DNA of 64,000 nt from Cellvibrionaceae bacterium. Lineage in GTDB: Bacteria; Pseudomonadota; Gammaproteobacteria; Pseudomonadales; Cellvibrionaceae. The notes beneath the pieces are model-generated. The model was not told the DNA's origin. It worked only from the letters and a program-made list of their open reading frames with translations, and did no database searches. The DNA is taken from contig JANQJP010000090.1 of NCBI GenBank assembly GCA_028281575.1, positions 1 through 64,000 on the forward strand. Reading direction: 5' to 3'. Below are positions 8,297-21,654 of the stretch, piece after piece (position 1 is the stretch's first letter; each line of letters opens with the position of its first letter). A program made the position numbers and the translations under genes.

Positions 8297-10006
8297 TTAA
8301 CCAGCCTTTTCAATCTGTCGTGTAATTAAATATTGTTGCACAATGGAAAGCGTGTTGTTGACGACCCAATAAAGTACGAGACCCGCAGGGAACATTAAAA
8401 ATAGCACGGTGAAAAAGATCGGCATCATTTGCATGATTTTCGCCTGCATTGGATCGGGCGGTGTCGGGTTAAGTTTTTGTTGGATGAACATCGTTGCGCC
8501 CATAATAAGTGGCAATATAAAGAATGGATCCTTGACGCTCAGATCATTAATCCAAAAAATAAATGGCGCATGCCGAAGCTCAACGCTTTCCATGAGTACC
8601 CAATAAAGTGCTATAAAAACAGGCATTTGTAATAAAATTGGTAAACAACCACCAAGTGGATTTACTTTTTCTTTGCGGTATATTTTCATTAATTCCGCAG
8701 ACATTTTTTGCCGATCATCGCCAAAACGTTCTTTCAGCTCTGTCATCATGGGTTGCAGCTTGCGCATTTTTGCCATGGAGCGATAACTCATTGCTGACGG
8801 GTAGTAGAAAATAATTTTTATACACAGAGTTAATAAAATAATAGCTAGGCCCCAGTTATGGACAAGGCCGTGTATATAATCCAGACCGAGAAATAGAGGT
8901 TTGGCAATAAACCAAAGCCAACTGTAGTCGATAGTTAAATCGAGATAAGGTGAGATTTTTTCGAGTTCTTTAATATATTTTGGTCCCGCATAAAATGCGC
9001 TTTGAACCTTACCTTGTTCACCTGGTTCGACCGAATGCCACGCTCCGGCGTATTCAAGAATATAGAGGTCCTGATTTTTTTGCTTACGTAATTTATAGTG
9101 GTTGGTACTTTCTTGGTCGGGTATCCAGGCACTAATAAAATAGTGTTGAACCATGGCGACCCAACCACCGACTTTTTCTACTTTTATTTCTTCATCTTCG
9201 AATTTTGAGAATTTATATTTTGCGTAATTTTTTTCGCGTGTTGTAATTGCAGCGCCGAGAAAAGGTTGCATACCAAAGCCAACTTCTGATGCAACTTTAA
9301 AATCGCTGCGCCGAATTTGACCATAGGGTACTGCTCGCCACAAAGCGTTTGATTGATTATCGACGAGGTAATCAATATTGATTAAGTAGGAGCCGCGTTT
9401 AAACGTAAATCGTTTGGTAATTTTAACTTCGCCCTGGTCGAGAAATAAATCGACGAAAAGCGAATCGTCAGACTCGCTCATAACAAAGTTGGTTTGCTGT
9501 GTTCGGTAGTTTGGCCGATCTAAGCTAGATTTATCTGTGCCGTTTGGGCCTAACAAACCGGATTGAGCCACGTAGGTTTTTGAATTTGTTTGGTTCATTA
9601 ATTCAAATGAAGAACCGGTTTCTTTTAGTTTGGCAAGGTGCTGGGGTAGCGAGAGTTTGACGATGTCGCCCCCGCGTGTGTCGATAAGAATGTCGAAAGT
9701 ATCAGTTTTTACAGCGATGAATTGTCCTGTGTCTGTTTTTGGAGTGACGACCGGAGTCTCCGGTCTTTCCGCGGCAATCATCGGCAAGTCATTATTTGCT
9801 GCAGGTGGGTTTGGCAGAGTGCTGGAGTTGTCCGTAAGCTCAGTGGGCAGATCTGACGGGGGTGTGGGAAGCGAATAGCTTGAAAGTGTTTCTTCAGCAA
9901 CTTGTCTAGACGCGATTTCGGCTTCCTGGAATTTGTTCCATTCTAAAAAGAGCATGTAGGAGACCAGGAAGATACCTGCGATTAAGGCGTAACGAAGCCA
10001 ATTCAT
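8297..10006 (-). CDS. yidC: Membrane protein insertase YidC
   Basis: This 569-residue inner-membrane insertase works alone or with SecYEG. It has an N-terminal membrane anchor (residues 4-20), a low-complexity Pro/Thr-rich stretch (about 45-95) and the large periplasmic beta-sandwich domain of Gram-negative YidC (about 95-345). The conserved 60KD_IMP transmembrane core follows ([50 protein letters not shown]). A basic C-tail is present. It lies between yidD and mnmE, the standard order. The stop codon overlaps the likely mnmE start region. Confidence 0.98.
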   Translation of the reverse strand: MNWLRYALIAGIFLVSYMLFLEWNKFQEAEIASRQVAEETLSSYSLPTPPSDLPTELTDNSSTLPNPPAANNDLPMIAAERPETPVVTPKTDTGQFIAVKTDTFDILIDTRGGDIVKLSLPQHLAKLKETGSSFELMNQTNSKTYVAQSGLLGPNGTDKSSLDRPNYRTQQTNFVMSESDDSLFVDLFLDQGEVKITKRFTFKRGSYLINIDYLVDNQSNALWRAVPYGQIRRSDFKVASEVGFGMQPFLGAAITTREKNYAKYKFSKFEDEEIKVEKVGGWVAMVQHYFISAWIPDQESTNHYKLRKQKNQDLYILEYAGAWHSVEPGEQGKVQSAFYAGPKYIKELEKISPYLDLTIDYSWLWFIAKPLFLGLDYIHGLVHNWGLAIILLTLCIKIIFYYPSAMSYRSMAKMRKLQPMMTELKERFGDDRQKMSAELMKIYRKEKVNPLGGCLPILLQMPVFIALYWVLMESVELRHAPFIFWINDLSVKDPFFILPLIMGATMFIQQKLNPTPPDPMQAKIMQMMPIFFTVLFLMFPAGLVLYWVVNNTLSIVQQYLITRQIEKAG

Positions 10007-10026
10007 GTTTCACTTACCGTATGTGT

Positions 10027-10302
10027 TTAGGGTTGTTTGGTGTTGGGTGGCACAGGGTCGCATCCACCTGGGTGCCATGGATGACATTTGCGTACGCGGT
10101 TTATGCTCAAGGCCAAACCTTTCAATAAACCGTGAGTAACTAAGGCTTCTGCAGCGTAGGCGGAGCAGCTGGGTTCAAATCGGCAATGCGGTCCAAGCAT
10201 TGGGCTTATGCAATATTGATAGAAGCGAATAAGCGCTACGAAGGGAGCTATGGTGGCGAACCGCAACGCATCTTTGAATGTTTTTTGATTACTCGCTTCC
10301 AT
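10027..10302 (-). CDS. yidD: Membrane protein insertion efficiency factor YidD
   Basis: This 91-residue small amphipathic protein of the YidD family assists YidC-dependent insertion. The signature [20 protein letters not shown] (residues about 28-47), followed by a conserved Cys and [12 protein letters not shown] near the C-terminus, is diagnostic. It overlaps the 3' end of rnpA by 55 bases in another frame, which is common for this pair, and is 20 bases upstream of yidC. Translational coupling is likely. Confidence 0.95.
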   Translation of the reverse strand: MEASNQKTFKDALRFATIAPFVALIRFYQYCISPMLGPHCRFEPSCSAYAAEALVTHGLLKGLALSINRVRKCHPWHPGGCDPVPPNTKQP

Positions 10303-10664
10303 AAGCTATTTAGGATTGAAAGGATTTCGTCGTTCTCGAGCTCGCAGGCCCCTTTGCGCGCGAGCACTATAACATCTATTCCCCCAAGATGCTGGGTGCG
10401 AAAGGATTCTCGGATCAATCGTTTTAACCGGTTTCGCTGAACAGCTTTCTTGACATGTTTTTTAGCGATGACAAGCCCTAAACGTTGCGCATTTCGGCGA
10501 TTGGGTTTCGCGAGAATAAGAATAGATGGGTGGGGAGCGCGAATGGGCGGTTTATCAAATACGCGCTGAAAATCCGACGATGTGAGCAGCCGGTTGTGCT
10601 TACCAAACTCAAAGCGGACTTCTAATGTAGTGTTTGCCACCAAGAACTCGGTTAAGCCACGCAT
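10248..10664 (-). CDS. rnpA: Ribonuclease P protein component
   Basis: This protein subunit of RNase P helps mature tRNA 5' ends. The family core is clear: [13 protein letters not shown], then [20 protein letters not shown] containing the RNR motif, and DVIVLARKG. From the ATG at 10664 it would be 138 residues, longer than usual (about 120-135). A TTG/GTG pair seven and eight codons in (10643 and 10640) would give a more typical N-terminus. The ATG lies inside a 12-base inverted repeat. The gene follows rpmH by 43 bases, so the two are probably co-transcribed. Confidence 0.94.
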   Translation of the reverse strand: MRGLTEFLVANTTLEVRFEFGKHNRLLTSSDFQRVFDKPPIRAPHPSILILAKPNRRNAQRLGLVIAKKHVKKAVQRNRLKRLIRESFRTQHLGGIDVIVLARKGACELENDEILSILNSLWKRVIKKHSKMRCGSPP

Positions 10665-10699
10665 ATAAAATTGACTGTAAAAATCAGTTTTATATGCGT
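10659..10699. promoter_or_regulatory. Hairpin between rpmH and rnpA
   Basis: ACGCATATAAAA at 10659-10670 and its exact complement TTTTATATGCGT at 10688-10699 form a 12-base perfect stem, extended by CTG/CAG inside the loop. On the minus-strand transcript it lies just after rpmH and covers the first possible rnpA ATG (10664-10662). It may protect the rpmH message, be an RNase site, or lower rnpA translation relative to rpmH. There is no U-run, so it is not a standard terminator. Confidence 0.6.
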
Positions 10700-10707
10700 T
10701 TTCTCAA

Positions 10708-10842
10708 TTACGCAGAAAGTTGTTTACGGCCTTTGGCGCGGCGGCGAGCAAGGATCTTGCGGCCATTTTTGGTTGCCATGCGCGCGCGAAAGCCGTGAGT
10801 ACGTTTGCGTTTTAGGTTACTGGGTTGGAATGTGCGTTTCAT
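10708..10842 (-). CDS. rpmH: Large ribosomal subunit protein bL34
   Basis: This 44-residue basic protein starts [20 protein letters not shown] and ends GRKQLSA, the unmistakable bL34 sequence. ATG is at 10842-10840 and the stop at 10710-10708. It is the first gene of the leftward rpmH-rnpA-yidD-yidC-mnmE run, divergent from dnaA, with the probable origin between them. Its promoter should be just upstream, in 10850-10950. Confidence 0.98.
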   Translation of the reverse strand: MKRTFQPSNLKRKRTHGFRARMATKNGRKILARRRAKGRKQLSA

Positions 10843-11089
10843 ATCAATTCAATCGTTGCTAGCAGTTATATGTGGCAAATTAGGCAAGCTGCAGTGTGCT
10901 TGCATCGAAAATGACGCGCGATTCTATGCGAGAAACCTTGCAAAATCAATTGGATTTACAGCTTTTTTAAGGTGTCTAAATCTGTTTGAAGCGTAGCAAG
11001 TCCCGATTGTGGAAAAAAGCAGTTACAGTGCGGCTTGTAGCGGTATGTGAACCTATATTAAACAGTTTTTTCACTTTTTATACACGTAT

Positions 11090-11098
11090 TTATCCACA
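11090..11098 (+). promoter_or_regulatory. DnaA box 1
   Basis: Perfect TTATCCACA consensus, at the left edge of the AT-rich stretch in the presumed oriC. Confidence 0.85.
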
Positions 11099-11199
11099 GA
11101 TTTTTGGGCGATTGCAATATTTTTTTAATGCAAAAATATATGTGTAAGTGGTTGAATTTATTGGTAAAAATAAAAAACAAATTTTTTTTTGCATCTCCC

Positions 11200-11208
11200 T
11201 GTGGATAA
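11200..11208 (-). promoter_or_regulatory. DnaA box 2
   Basis: TGTGGATAA, the exact complement of the TTATCCACA consensus, at the right edge of the AT-rich stretch, facing box 1. Confidence 0.85.
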
Positions 11209-11270
11209 GCTAGACTGATTAAGTTAGGATGATCGGCCCGTTTTGAAAGGCCAATCAAACCACTGGGGAC

Positions 11271-11279
11271 TTATCCACA
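11271..11279 (+). promoter_or_regulatory. DnaA box 3
   Basis: Perfect TTATCCACA consensus 59 bases before the dnaA start. Its position suits both origin function and autoregulation of dnaA. Confidence 0.85.
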
Positions 11280-11337
11280 TCTCGCCATCGAAGTCAATGG
11301 CTGAATTAATATAATTTCTATAAAACGGAGAGCGCCG

Positions 11338-12894
11338 TTGCTAGCTTCAATTTGGGACGAATGCATTAATCATTTGCAGCGTGAGTTGCCCGAGCAGCAG
11401 TTTAACACCTGGATTCGTCCGCTGCAGTTTAATGATACGGATACAAGCGCAAGCACGCTGACTTTAATCGCGCCGAATCGCTTTGTCCTGGATTGGGTTA
11501 ATGATAAGTTTCGCTCGCGTATCGAAGATTTGGCAAAGCAGTTGAGTAGCGAAGGTGGTCCCCTGCAGGTCGAGATAGTTGCCGCCAGCCGCACGCCGGC
11601 CTTTGCCGCGCCGCTTAATGGCGGAGTAAATGAAGCTGATAAAACTCTTGGTCTGGCGACAAATGGTGCATCTGCTCATCTCGCATCGGCGGCCGCAATT
11701 CAACCCATTCATAACTCTTTAAATTACGGAGGTGCGTCCGAGTTTGATGGCCTCAACAGTGACAGGGCCAGTTATTCAACCCCTAAAGCCTCGGTATCCA
11801 ACAATGTTATAGCTATTGAAACGCCCCAGGTTCAACGCGTGTCTAAAGCAGATGTGGAGGGGGGTATATTACATAAAACGAATTTAAATGAAGATTTCGT
11901 TTTTAATAATTTTGTCGAGGGTAAATCTAATCAGCTTGCACTCGCGGCGGCGACTCAGGTTGCAGAAAATCCCGGTGGGGCATATAACCCTTTATTTATA
12001 TACGGAGGCGTTGGTCTCGGTAAGACACATTTAATGCATGCTGTTGGTAACGCGCTTAATCGTCGCGCTGTCGGCGCGAAAGTTGTGTACTTGCATTCGG
12101 AACGTTTTGTTGCTGACATGGTGAAGGCATTGCAATTAAATGCGATTAACGATTTTAAACGTTACTATCGCTCAGTCGACGCACTATTGATTGATGATAT
12201 ACAGTTTTTCGCCGGCAAGGAGCGCAGCCAGGAAGAGTTTTTTCATACTTTTAATGCGTTGCTCGAGGGCGGCCAGCAGATTATCGTTACTTGTGATCGC
12301 TATCCCAAGGAGATTAATGGCTTGGAAGAGCGTTTAAAGTCTCGTTTCGGTTGGGGTTTGACGGTGGCAATTGAGCCCCCGGAATTAGAGACGCGAGTGG
12401 CGATTTTGATGCGTAAAGCGGAGCAGGCTAATATGGATCTGCCTCATGATGCCGCCTTTTTTATTGCTCAGCGTATACGATCAAATGTGCGCGAATTAGA
12501 AGGTGCATTAAAACGCGTGATTGCTAATGCGCAGTTTACGAATCGCCCCATCACTGTTGAGCTTGTGCGCGAGGCGCTCAAAGACTTACTCGCGTTGCAG
12601 GATCGTTTGGTCAGCATCGACAATATACAAAGAGTTGTAGCGGAATATTATAAAATAAAGGTTTCCGATCTCCATTCAAAAAGGCGCAGCCGTTCGGTTG
12701 CTAGGCCCCGACAAGTGGCCATGTATCTAGCGAAGGAGCTCACTAATCACAGCTTGCCGGAAATTGGGGATACTTTTGGTGGGCGTGACCATACCACCGT
12801 TTTGCATGCCTGTCGAAAAATTAAGGAGTTGATAGGTACTGACGGTGATATTAATGAAGACGTAAAAAATTTATTGCGCACCCTGACGACATAA
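11338..12894 (+). CDS. dnaA: Chromosomal replication initiator DnaA
   Basis: This 518-residue AAA+ initiator binds DnaA boxes and melts oriC. Domain I (residues 1-85, [21 protein letters not shown]) is followed by an unusually long variable linker (about 90-185). The AAA+ core has Walker [10 protein letters not shown] and Walker [10 protein letters not shown]. The C-terminal box-binding helix-turn-helix contains [11 protein letters not shown]. The start is TTG at 11338 with an upstream CGGAGAG ribosome site; no ATG lies before domain I. The protein is about 50 residues longer than the 467 of E. coli, all in the linker. Confidence 0.98.
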   Translation: MLASIWDECINHLQRELPEQQFNTWIRPLQFNDTDTSASTLTLIAPNRFVLDWVNDKFRSRIEDLAKQLSSEGGPLQVEIVAASRTPAFAAPLNGGVNEADKTLGLATNGASAHLASAAAIQPIHNSLNYGGASEFDGLNSDRASYSTPKASVSNNVIAIETPQVQRVSKADVEGGILHKTNLNEDFVFNNFVEGKSNQLALAAATQVAENPGGAYNPLFIYGGVGLGKTHLMHAVGNALNRRAVGAKVVYLHSERFVADMVKALQLNAINDFKRYYRSVDALLIDDIQFFAGKERSQEEFFHTFNALLEGGQQIIVTCDRYPKEINGLEERLKSRFGWGLTVAIEPPELETRVAILMRKAEQANMDLPHDAAFFIAQRIRSNVRELEGALKRVIANAQFTNRPITVELVREALKDLLALQDRLVSIDNIQRVVAEYYKIKVSDLHSKRRSRSVARPRQVAMYLAKELTNHSLPEIGDTFGGRDHTTVLHACRKIKELIGTDGDINEDVKNLLRTLTT

Positions 12895-12924
12895 TAACCT
12901 TTCTTTCTTTTACGGACCATATAC

Positions 12925-14031
12925 ATGAAATTTTCAGTAAAACGTGAGGCTATCTTAAAACCATTGCAGCTAGTCAGCGGCGTTGTCGAACGACGACATA
13001 CGCTTCCGGTGTTGGCAAATATATTGATAAGTATTAACGATGGGCAGCTTTCGCTTACAGGCACTGATCTGGAAGTGGAAATTGTAGCCAGGTTGAATTT
13101 GGATAGCAGTAGCGGCGATGGCGAAATTACGGTACCAGCGCGAAAGTTCGTCGATATATGCCGAGCGCTGCCCGAGGAATCGGATATTGATTTTCAGTTG
13201 GAAGATCAAAAAGTTGTGCTTAGAAGTGGCAAGTCACGCTTTACACTGTCGACCCTGGCCGCGAGCGAGTTTCCCGCCGTTGAGGAAGGCGCTGAAGAGT
13301 TACGTTTTTCGAGCGAGCAGGCACTGATTAAATCGTTGATAGATAAGACCGGCTTTGCGATGGCTCAACAAGATGTTCGTTATTACCTTAACGGTATGCT
13401 TTGGGAGTTGGGCAATGATTCGTTGCGAGTGGTGGCGACCGACGGCCATCGCTTGGCATTGGCGACTAAGCCAATTAGTGGCTTAAGCTCAAACGAACTT
13501 GTTCAGGCGATACTCCCGCGCAAAGGAGTGATTGAACTCAGCCGCTTGGTAGAAGATAGCGACGAGCTGGTAGAGATTGTTATGGGTAAGAATCATATTC
13601 GGGCAAAAACGCCAGCGTTCACGTTTACATCAAAGCTCGTTGAAGGAAAGTTTCCGAACTATGAGCAGGTGATTCCAAAGGGCGGTGACAAGATTGTTGT
13701 TGGCGATCGCAATGAACTCAAACACGCCTTTGGTCGCACAGCCATTCTCTCTAACGAAAAATATCGCGGCGTTCGTTTATTGGTGGAGCCAAACCAGTTG
13801 ACCCTCGTTGCGAACAATCCAGAGCAGGAAGAAGCAGAGGATCACGTTGTTGTGGACTATGCTGGCGAAGCGTTGGAAGTTGGTTTTAATATCAGTTACT
13901 TGCAGGACGTGACCAACGTCTTGGATTCAGAAAAAATCAAAATTACCCTGTCGGACGCTAACAGCAGTGCACTTTTGCAAGATCTAGAAAATGACGATGC
14001 ATCTTATGTTGTGATGCCAATGCGTCTGTAA
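12925..14031 (+). CDS. dnaN: DNA polymerase III sliding clamp, beta subunit
   Basis: This 368-residue clamp subunit forms a ring dimer that tethers polymerases to DNA. The start MKFSVKREAILKPLQLV, the internal VATDGHRLAL and the C-terminal YVVMPMRL (the clamp loader/peptide-binding tail) are hallmark sequences. The length matches the family (366-368). It lies 30 bases after dnaA and is probably co-transcribed with dnaA and recF. Confidence 0.98.
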   Translation: MKFSVKREAILKPLQLVSGVVERRHTLPVLANILISINDGQLSLTGTDLEVEIVARLNLDSSSGDGEITVPARKFVDICRALPEESDIDFQLEDQKVVLRSGKSRFTLSTLAASEFPAVEEGAEELRFSSEQALIKSLIDKTGFAMAQQDVRYYLNGMLWELGNDSLRVVATDGHRLALATKPISGLSSNELVQAILPRKGVIELSRLVEDSDELVEIVMGKNHIRAKTPAFTFTSKLVEGKFPNYEQVIPKGGDKIVVGDRNELKHAFGRTAILSNEKYRGVRLLVEPNQLTLVANNPEQEEAEDHVVVDYAGEALEVGFNISYLQDVTNVLDSEKIKITLSDANSSALLQDLENDDASYVVMPMRL

Positions 14032-14105
14032 AAGGTCTTTGACGGCGCGCTTAATCGGCTGAATTTTATTCTAGGTTTGATTGAAGCGCGCTAATTACAC
14101 TTGCT

Positions 14106-17707
<3,602 letters not shown>

Positions 17708-17738
17708 ATAACGCTAAAACATTCGATTAGGAGTGATT

Positions 17739-18275
17739 ATGATCAAACGTTTAATCTTTGCTACTGCGCTTGCATCAACCGCAATAGCAGCTGTCGCTGA
17801 TAACCGCGAGGGTTTTTACGCGGGCGGTGGTATTACCTACATAAACTCGGGTGTTGCTGCGTCTGACGGTGGTGATATCGGTTTTACCACCATCGAGTTT
17901 TACGGCGGCTATAAATACAACGACTATATCGGTGGTGAGCTCCGCGTGGGCACAGGCTTAAATGGTGACGATAATACGGTAAATGATGTTGTATTCGAAA
18001 ACAGTATTAGTCATTACGAAAGCATCTATTATCGCATTGAGTCGATCAACCAAGTTGCCAAGATATACGGCTTGCTCGGTTATACCAACCTGGAAGTTGA
18101 TATCGATTCTCCTACAGGTACCGATAGTGGTTCTGATTCCGGTGCATCGTGGGGCGTAGGTGTAGGTTTTGTCACCAGCCCCAATATGAATTTGAATTTT
18201 GAATACAAAACTATATTGCAATCAGGGGACAATGATTTCACCGGCATTTCGGTAAATCTCGACTATCGGTTTTAG
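17739..18275 (+). CDS. Small outer-membrane beta-barrel protein
   Basis: This 178-residue exported protein has a signal peptide (MIKRLIFATALASTAIAAVA, cleavage likely before DNREG) and alternating beta-strand pattern (FYAGGGITYI, EFYGGYKYNDYIGGELRVG, SWGVGVGFVTS). It ends in an aromatic residue (NLDYRF), the outer-membrane insertion signal. It resembles the OmpA-like/opacity porin group (OMP_b-brl). The ribosome site AGGAG at 17729-17733 fits the ATG at 17739 rather than the GTG at 17733. Its exact role is unknown. Confidence 0.85.
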   Translation: MIKRLIFATALASTAIAAVADNREGFYAGGGITYINSGVAASDGGDIGFTTIEFYGGYKYNDYIGGELRVGTGLNGDDNTVNDVVFENSISHYESIYYRIESINQVAKIYGLLGYTNLEVDIDSPTGTDSGSDSGASWGVGVGFVTSPNMNLNFEYKTILQSGDNDFTGISVNLDYRF

Positions 18276-18362
18276 CGAGTTTTTCTTTTCTATTCGTGCG
18301 TCCGGCCCAACCCGGTTTCCGGGCGTGCCCTCAATCAGCCTGGCTGAGCAGACGACCTTTCG

Positions 18363-18787
18363 TTAATTTTCTACATCATCAACGTCGAGCTGGCCTGTCA
18401 TTTTTCGCCGGATATGTGACCAAGAAAGTCCGGTCGCCAAAATGAGTGAAAGCGCAAAATTAACAATCCATGCAGTAATTGTCAGGTTAGTAAGTGATAA
18501 CAAACCCAAGTCTCAAAACAGCCAGATTAACGCTGCCAACAACGCGATCAGCAGCATAAGACCCGCACTGCCCAACGACCGCACTGACGCGCGAATAAAT
18601 ATCGCCCAGCCGATGACCAGTACCACCGCGCATACCGCGAAAATCGGGCTAATTTGGGGAAATATTGAGAGAAGCCTGTGAAGCTAACGAATATCCTATA
18701 GCGTTATATGTTGCGCTTACCAGGAAGGGCTATTGCAATTAAAAACCGAATGCCGAAATCTGCGAAACCGAACGATCGCTGGGCCAT
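18363..18787 (-). pseudogene. Decayed small membrane-protein gene (DUF6524-like)
   Basis: On the minus strand, a ribosome site AGGAA and ATG (18787) open a frame reading MAQRSFGFADFGIRFLIAIA. The reading then continues in a second frame with SATYNAIGYS after about 18728. It moves to a third frame after about 18650 (VVLVIGWAIFIRASVRSLG). After an internal TGA at 18515-18513 it ends GLSWSHIRRKMTGQLDVDD at 18363. Put together this matches a roughly 140-residue protein with four hydrophobic segments, which I recognise as DUF6524-like. Two frameshifts plus a stop indicate true decay rather than a single error. Confidence 0.75.
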
Positions 18788-18811
18788 GGGTTTATTTCCT
18801 GGGGATTGAAT

Positions 18812-19579
18812 TCAGATCTCGCCATTATAAATTTTAAGCTGGGTCGATTCTATCCAGTCCTCAACGCGCCGAGTAAGCGTTTTGCTGTCACCACTGTCAT
18901 AAGAAATGGGCGGGCCGATAACAATTACAATTGTCCCGCGGCGTTTTAGGATATTTTTGCCGCTACCCCAATACATGCCCGCGTTGTGCGCGACCGGGAC
19001 GATAGTTTTCTTTGCCTTGATTGCGATATCCGCGCCGCTGCGGGCGTAGGTGCCACGTTTGCCCACCGGTACGCGAGTACCTTCGGGAAACAGGATGAGG
19101 TTAATATTCTGGGAAAGGCGATCAAGACCCTGCGTTTTTACTTGTCTTAATGCCTCTCTGGGCTTTGAGCGGTCGATGGCTATTGGTTGCAACGCTGCCA
19201 AACCCCAACCAAAGAATGGGATTCGGAGCAGCTCTTTCTTCAAAATTGTCGATGACGGTCGGAAAACCCCCTGCAGAAAAAACGTCTCCCAGGCGCTTTG
19301 GTGTTTGGAAAGCACAACCACCGGGCGTTTAACCTGCTCTATGTTTTCCAGCCCAACGACGCGGTATTTCACACCGCAGATGATCTTGGCCAAATAGCAG
19401 ACAAGGTGGGTCCAGCTGATGATAATCCGATGGCGGCGGTGCTTGGATAGCAGTGCCAGCGGCACGCTGAGTGCACCGTAAAGGATTGTCAGCGTCGCGT
19501 AGCAGGCCGAAAAAACAATCGACAAAACATATTGGAACGCTGGCGCCTGAGTTTTACTCACATCCGTTGAAGCTGTCAT
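18812..19579 (-). CDS. plsC: 1-acyl-sn-glycerol-3-phosphate acyltransferase
   Basis: This 255-residue inner-membrane enzyme acylates lysophosphatidic acid to phosphatidic acid. An N-terminal membrane anchor (residues about 17-45) precedes the PlsC domain. The catalytic box is HQSAWE (residues about 98-103, an H-x4-E variant of the usual H-x4-D) and the substrate-binding box is FPEGTR (about 162-167). It lies two bases after the glyS stop. The plsC-near-glyS/glyQ order also occurs in Pseudomonas. Confidence 0.93.
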   Translation of the reverse strand: MTASTDVSKTQAPAFQYVLSIVFSACYATLTILYGALSVPLALLSKHRRHRIIISWTHLVCYLAKIICGVKYRVVGLENIEQVKRPVVVLSKHQSAWETFFLQGVFRPSSTILKKELLRIPFFGWGLAALQPIAIDRSKPREALRQVKTQGLDRLSQNINLILFPEGTRVPVGKRGTYARSGADIAIKAKKTIVPVAHNAGMYWGSGKNILKRRGTIVIVIGPPISYDSGDSKTLTRRVEDWIESTQLKIYNGEI

Positions 19580-19581
19580 GT

Positions 19582-21654
19582 TTATTTCGCTGGGACGAGA
19601 TAAGAAATATCAGCGACCTCCAGGAATAGCGATCGCAACTCGCCGAGCAGAGCAATACGGTTTGTCTGTAGCTCGGGTTGATCGGCCATGACCAGAACAT
19701 TGTCAAAAAAAGCATCCACCGGTTCGCGCAGAGTGGCCAGTTCTGAGAGTGCTTTGCCGTAATCTTTACTGGCAAACAAGGGCTCTACCCGCTCCTTCGC
19801 TTTAAAGAGCGCTTTCGCGAGCGCTTGTTCTTTCTTGTCCACCAGTAGGGAAGCATTGATCTCAGCGCGTTGTGCAGACTTTTGTTTGGTGAGAATATTT
19901 GCAACACGTTTGTTGGCAGAGGCCAGGCTCGCGGACTCCTCTCGTTGCGCAAAGGCGTTAACGGCGTTGACGCGCTGCTCGATATCTAAAGGGCGGCTCG
20001 GTTTAAGGCTGGCGACTGCACGATACACTTCGGGTGATATGCCTTTGTCTTCAAACAGCGCGCGCAAACGCTCAAGCACGTAGTCCAAGGCGGCTGTCGA
20101 TGCGGCTTCGGGATCGTTGAGGTTCGAATGCTCTGACGCAACCCGCCCGATTAGGCTGCGCAGGTCGAGGTCATAACCTGATTCAATCAGGATTCTGAGT
20201 ACACCCAGGGAAGCGCGTCGCAAGCCAAAGGGATCTTTTGATCCGGTGGGAATCTGTCCGATGCCAAAAATGCCGACGATGGTATCCAGGCGGTCAGCGA
20301 GCGCCAGGATTGCCCCCAGATCGGAGGAAGGGATTGCGTCGCCGGCAAATTTAGGCTGGTAATGTTCGCGAATACCCACGGCCACGTGTTCAGGCTCGCC
20401 GTCGCTAAGCGCATAGTGATAGCCGGCTATCCCCTGCATTTCAGGAAATTCATAGACCATGGCGCTGACTAAGTCTGATTTGCACAGTTCTGCTGCACGC
20501 GCGACCCCTTCTGTGCTGAGGCCCAACTCTTTGCAAAGGTGCCCGACCAGGGATTTGATGCGCTCCGTTTTATCAAAGATGGAACCGAGTTGGGCCTGAA
20601 ATACAACGTTCTTGAGCTTATCTCGTCGAGCATCCAGTGTGGTTTTCTTATCCGTATCAAAAAAGAACGCCGCATCAGCCAGGCGGGGTCGAATCACTTT
20701 TTCGTTACCCTGCCGGATATAGCGGTAATCGGCGCTTTCAATATTCGAAACCGTGATGAAGTGAGGCATCATGGTGCCTTTGGCATCGACAACATGAAAA
20801 TACTTTTGGTGCTCTTTCATTGAAGAAACGAGCGCTTCAGCCGGAACAGCCAGAAATTCTGGATCGAAATCACCAGCCAACGCAACGGGCCATTCGACTA
20901 ACGCCGTGACCTCGTCCAAGAGTGCGTCATCGATGGCCGCTGTGCCACCCAGCTTTGTCGCGACCTCTTCTATTTGCGCGCGGATCATTGTGCGTCGCTC
21001 AGAGAAGTCGGCGATAACCTTGCCCTCCTTTTTAAGCGAAGCCGCGTAGTCTTGTGCGTGGGAAATGCTTACGTTTTTTTGCGCGAGAAAGCGGTGCCCT
21101 CGTGTTTCGCGTCCGCTTCGTTTACCGAGCAGCGTTGCGTCGATAATTGCGTCATCGCGCAGCAGCACAAGCCAATGAACCGGGCGGACAAACTCGGTCC
21201 GCGATGCACCCCAGCGCATGCGCTTGGGAACTGGAAGTTTGGCGAGGGCGTCGGCCAAAAAAGTTGGCAACAAGGTGCTGGTTTGCTCTCCGCCACGTTC
21301 GCTGAGGCAGCACACTTTTTCAGTTTTGCCGTCTGACTCGATTACCAGCTCGGTGGCTTCTATATTATTGCGTTGACAAAATGCGAGGGCTGCCTTGGTG
21401 GGTTTTCCATCTGAATCGAATGCAACTCGCGCCGGAGGCCCCCAAACTTTTACCACTTCCTTAGGTGTTTCGTCGGCTAATTCTGTGAAAAGTAAGGCCA
21501 TGCGCCGCGGTGTTGCGAATGTGCGAACATCGGCATAATGTAAACCGCTCTCCCGAAGTGATTTACCTACCTGTTCACACAGCGATAGCGAAAGATTTTT
21601 CAATGCAGTTGGCGGCAGCTCCTCTGTGCCGATCTCAAATAGGTAGCTGCTCAT
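19582..21654 (-). CDS. glyS: Glycyl-tRNA synthetase beta subunit
   Basis: This 690-residue tRNA-binding subunit of the tetrameric alpha2beta2 enzyme has the start [20 protein letters not shown] and internal PKRMRWG and [13 protein letters not shown] signatures. The HD-like domain and the C-terminal anticodon-binding DALR-type region (about 580-680) follow. It overlaps glyQ by four bases (ATGA), so subunit synthesis is coupled. The length matches the family (about 690). Confidence 0.98.
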   Translation of the reverse strand: MSSYLFEIGTEELPPTALKNLSLSLCEQVGKSLRESGLHYADVRTFATPRRMALLFTELADETPKEVVKVWGPPARVAFDSDGKPTKAALAFCQRNNIEATELVIESDGKTEKVCCLSERGGEQTSTLLPTFLADALAKLPVPKRMRWGASRTEFVRPVHWLVLLRDDAIIDATLLGKRSGRETRGHRFLAQKNVSISHAQDYAASLKKEGKVIADFSERRTMIRAQIEEVATKLGGTAAIDDALLDEVTALVEWPVALAGDFDPEFLAVPAEALVSSMKEHQKYFHVVDAKGTMMPHFITVSNIESADYRYIRQGNEKVIRPRLADAAFFFDTDKKTTLDARRDKLKNVVFQAQLGSIFDKTERIKSLVGHLCKELGLSTEGVARAAELCKSDLVSAMVYEFPEMQGIAGYHYALSDGEPEHVAVGIREHYQPKFAGDAIPSSDLGAILALADRLDTIVGIFGIGQIPTGSKDPFGLRRASLGVLRILIESGYDLDLRSLIGRVASEHSNLNDPEAASTAALDYVLERLRALFEDKGISPEVYRAVASLKPSRPLDIEQRVNAVNAFAQREESASLASANKRVANILTKQKSAQRAEINASLLVDKKEQALAKALFKAKERVEPLFASKDYGKALSELATLREPVDAFFDNVLVMADQPELQTNRIALLGELRSLFLEVADISYLVPAK

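Larger units (their letters stand above)
10843..11337. other. oriC: Probable chromosomal replication origin (oriC) between rpmH and dnaA
   Basis: This 495-base gene-free gap has three perfect DnaA boxes (11090-11098, 11200-11208 on the reverse strand, and 11271-11279) and one near-match (11009-11017, complement TTTTCCACA). An AT-rich stretch (about 11100-11195) lies between the first two boxes and includes T8-9 and A-runs suited to unwinding. Transcription diverges from this point in both directions for more than 6 kb, and parS sites lie 3-4 kb away. The same location is the established origin in Pseudomonas. The dnaA and rpmH promoters must also be here. Confidence 0.85.

Noticed and set aside
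11058-11258. 66-codon minus-strand open frame in the rpmH-dnaA gap
   Set aside because: Lies across the AT-rich part of the presumed oriC with low-complexity Phe/Lys/Ile content and two DnaA boxes; not a gene.
18311-18323. CCCGG-TTT-CCGGG hairpin after the small outer-membrane protein gene
   Set aside because: Stem only five bases and no T-run; too weak to call as a terminator.
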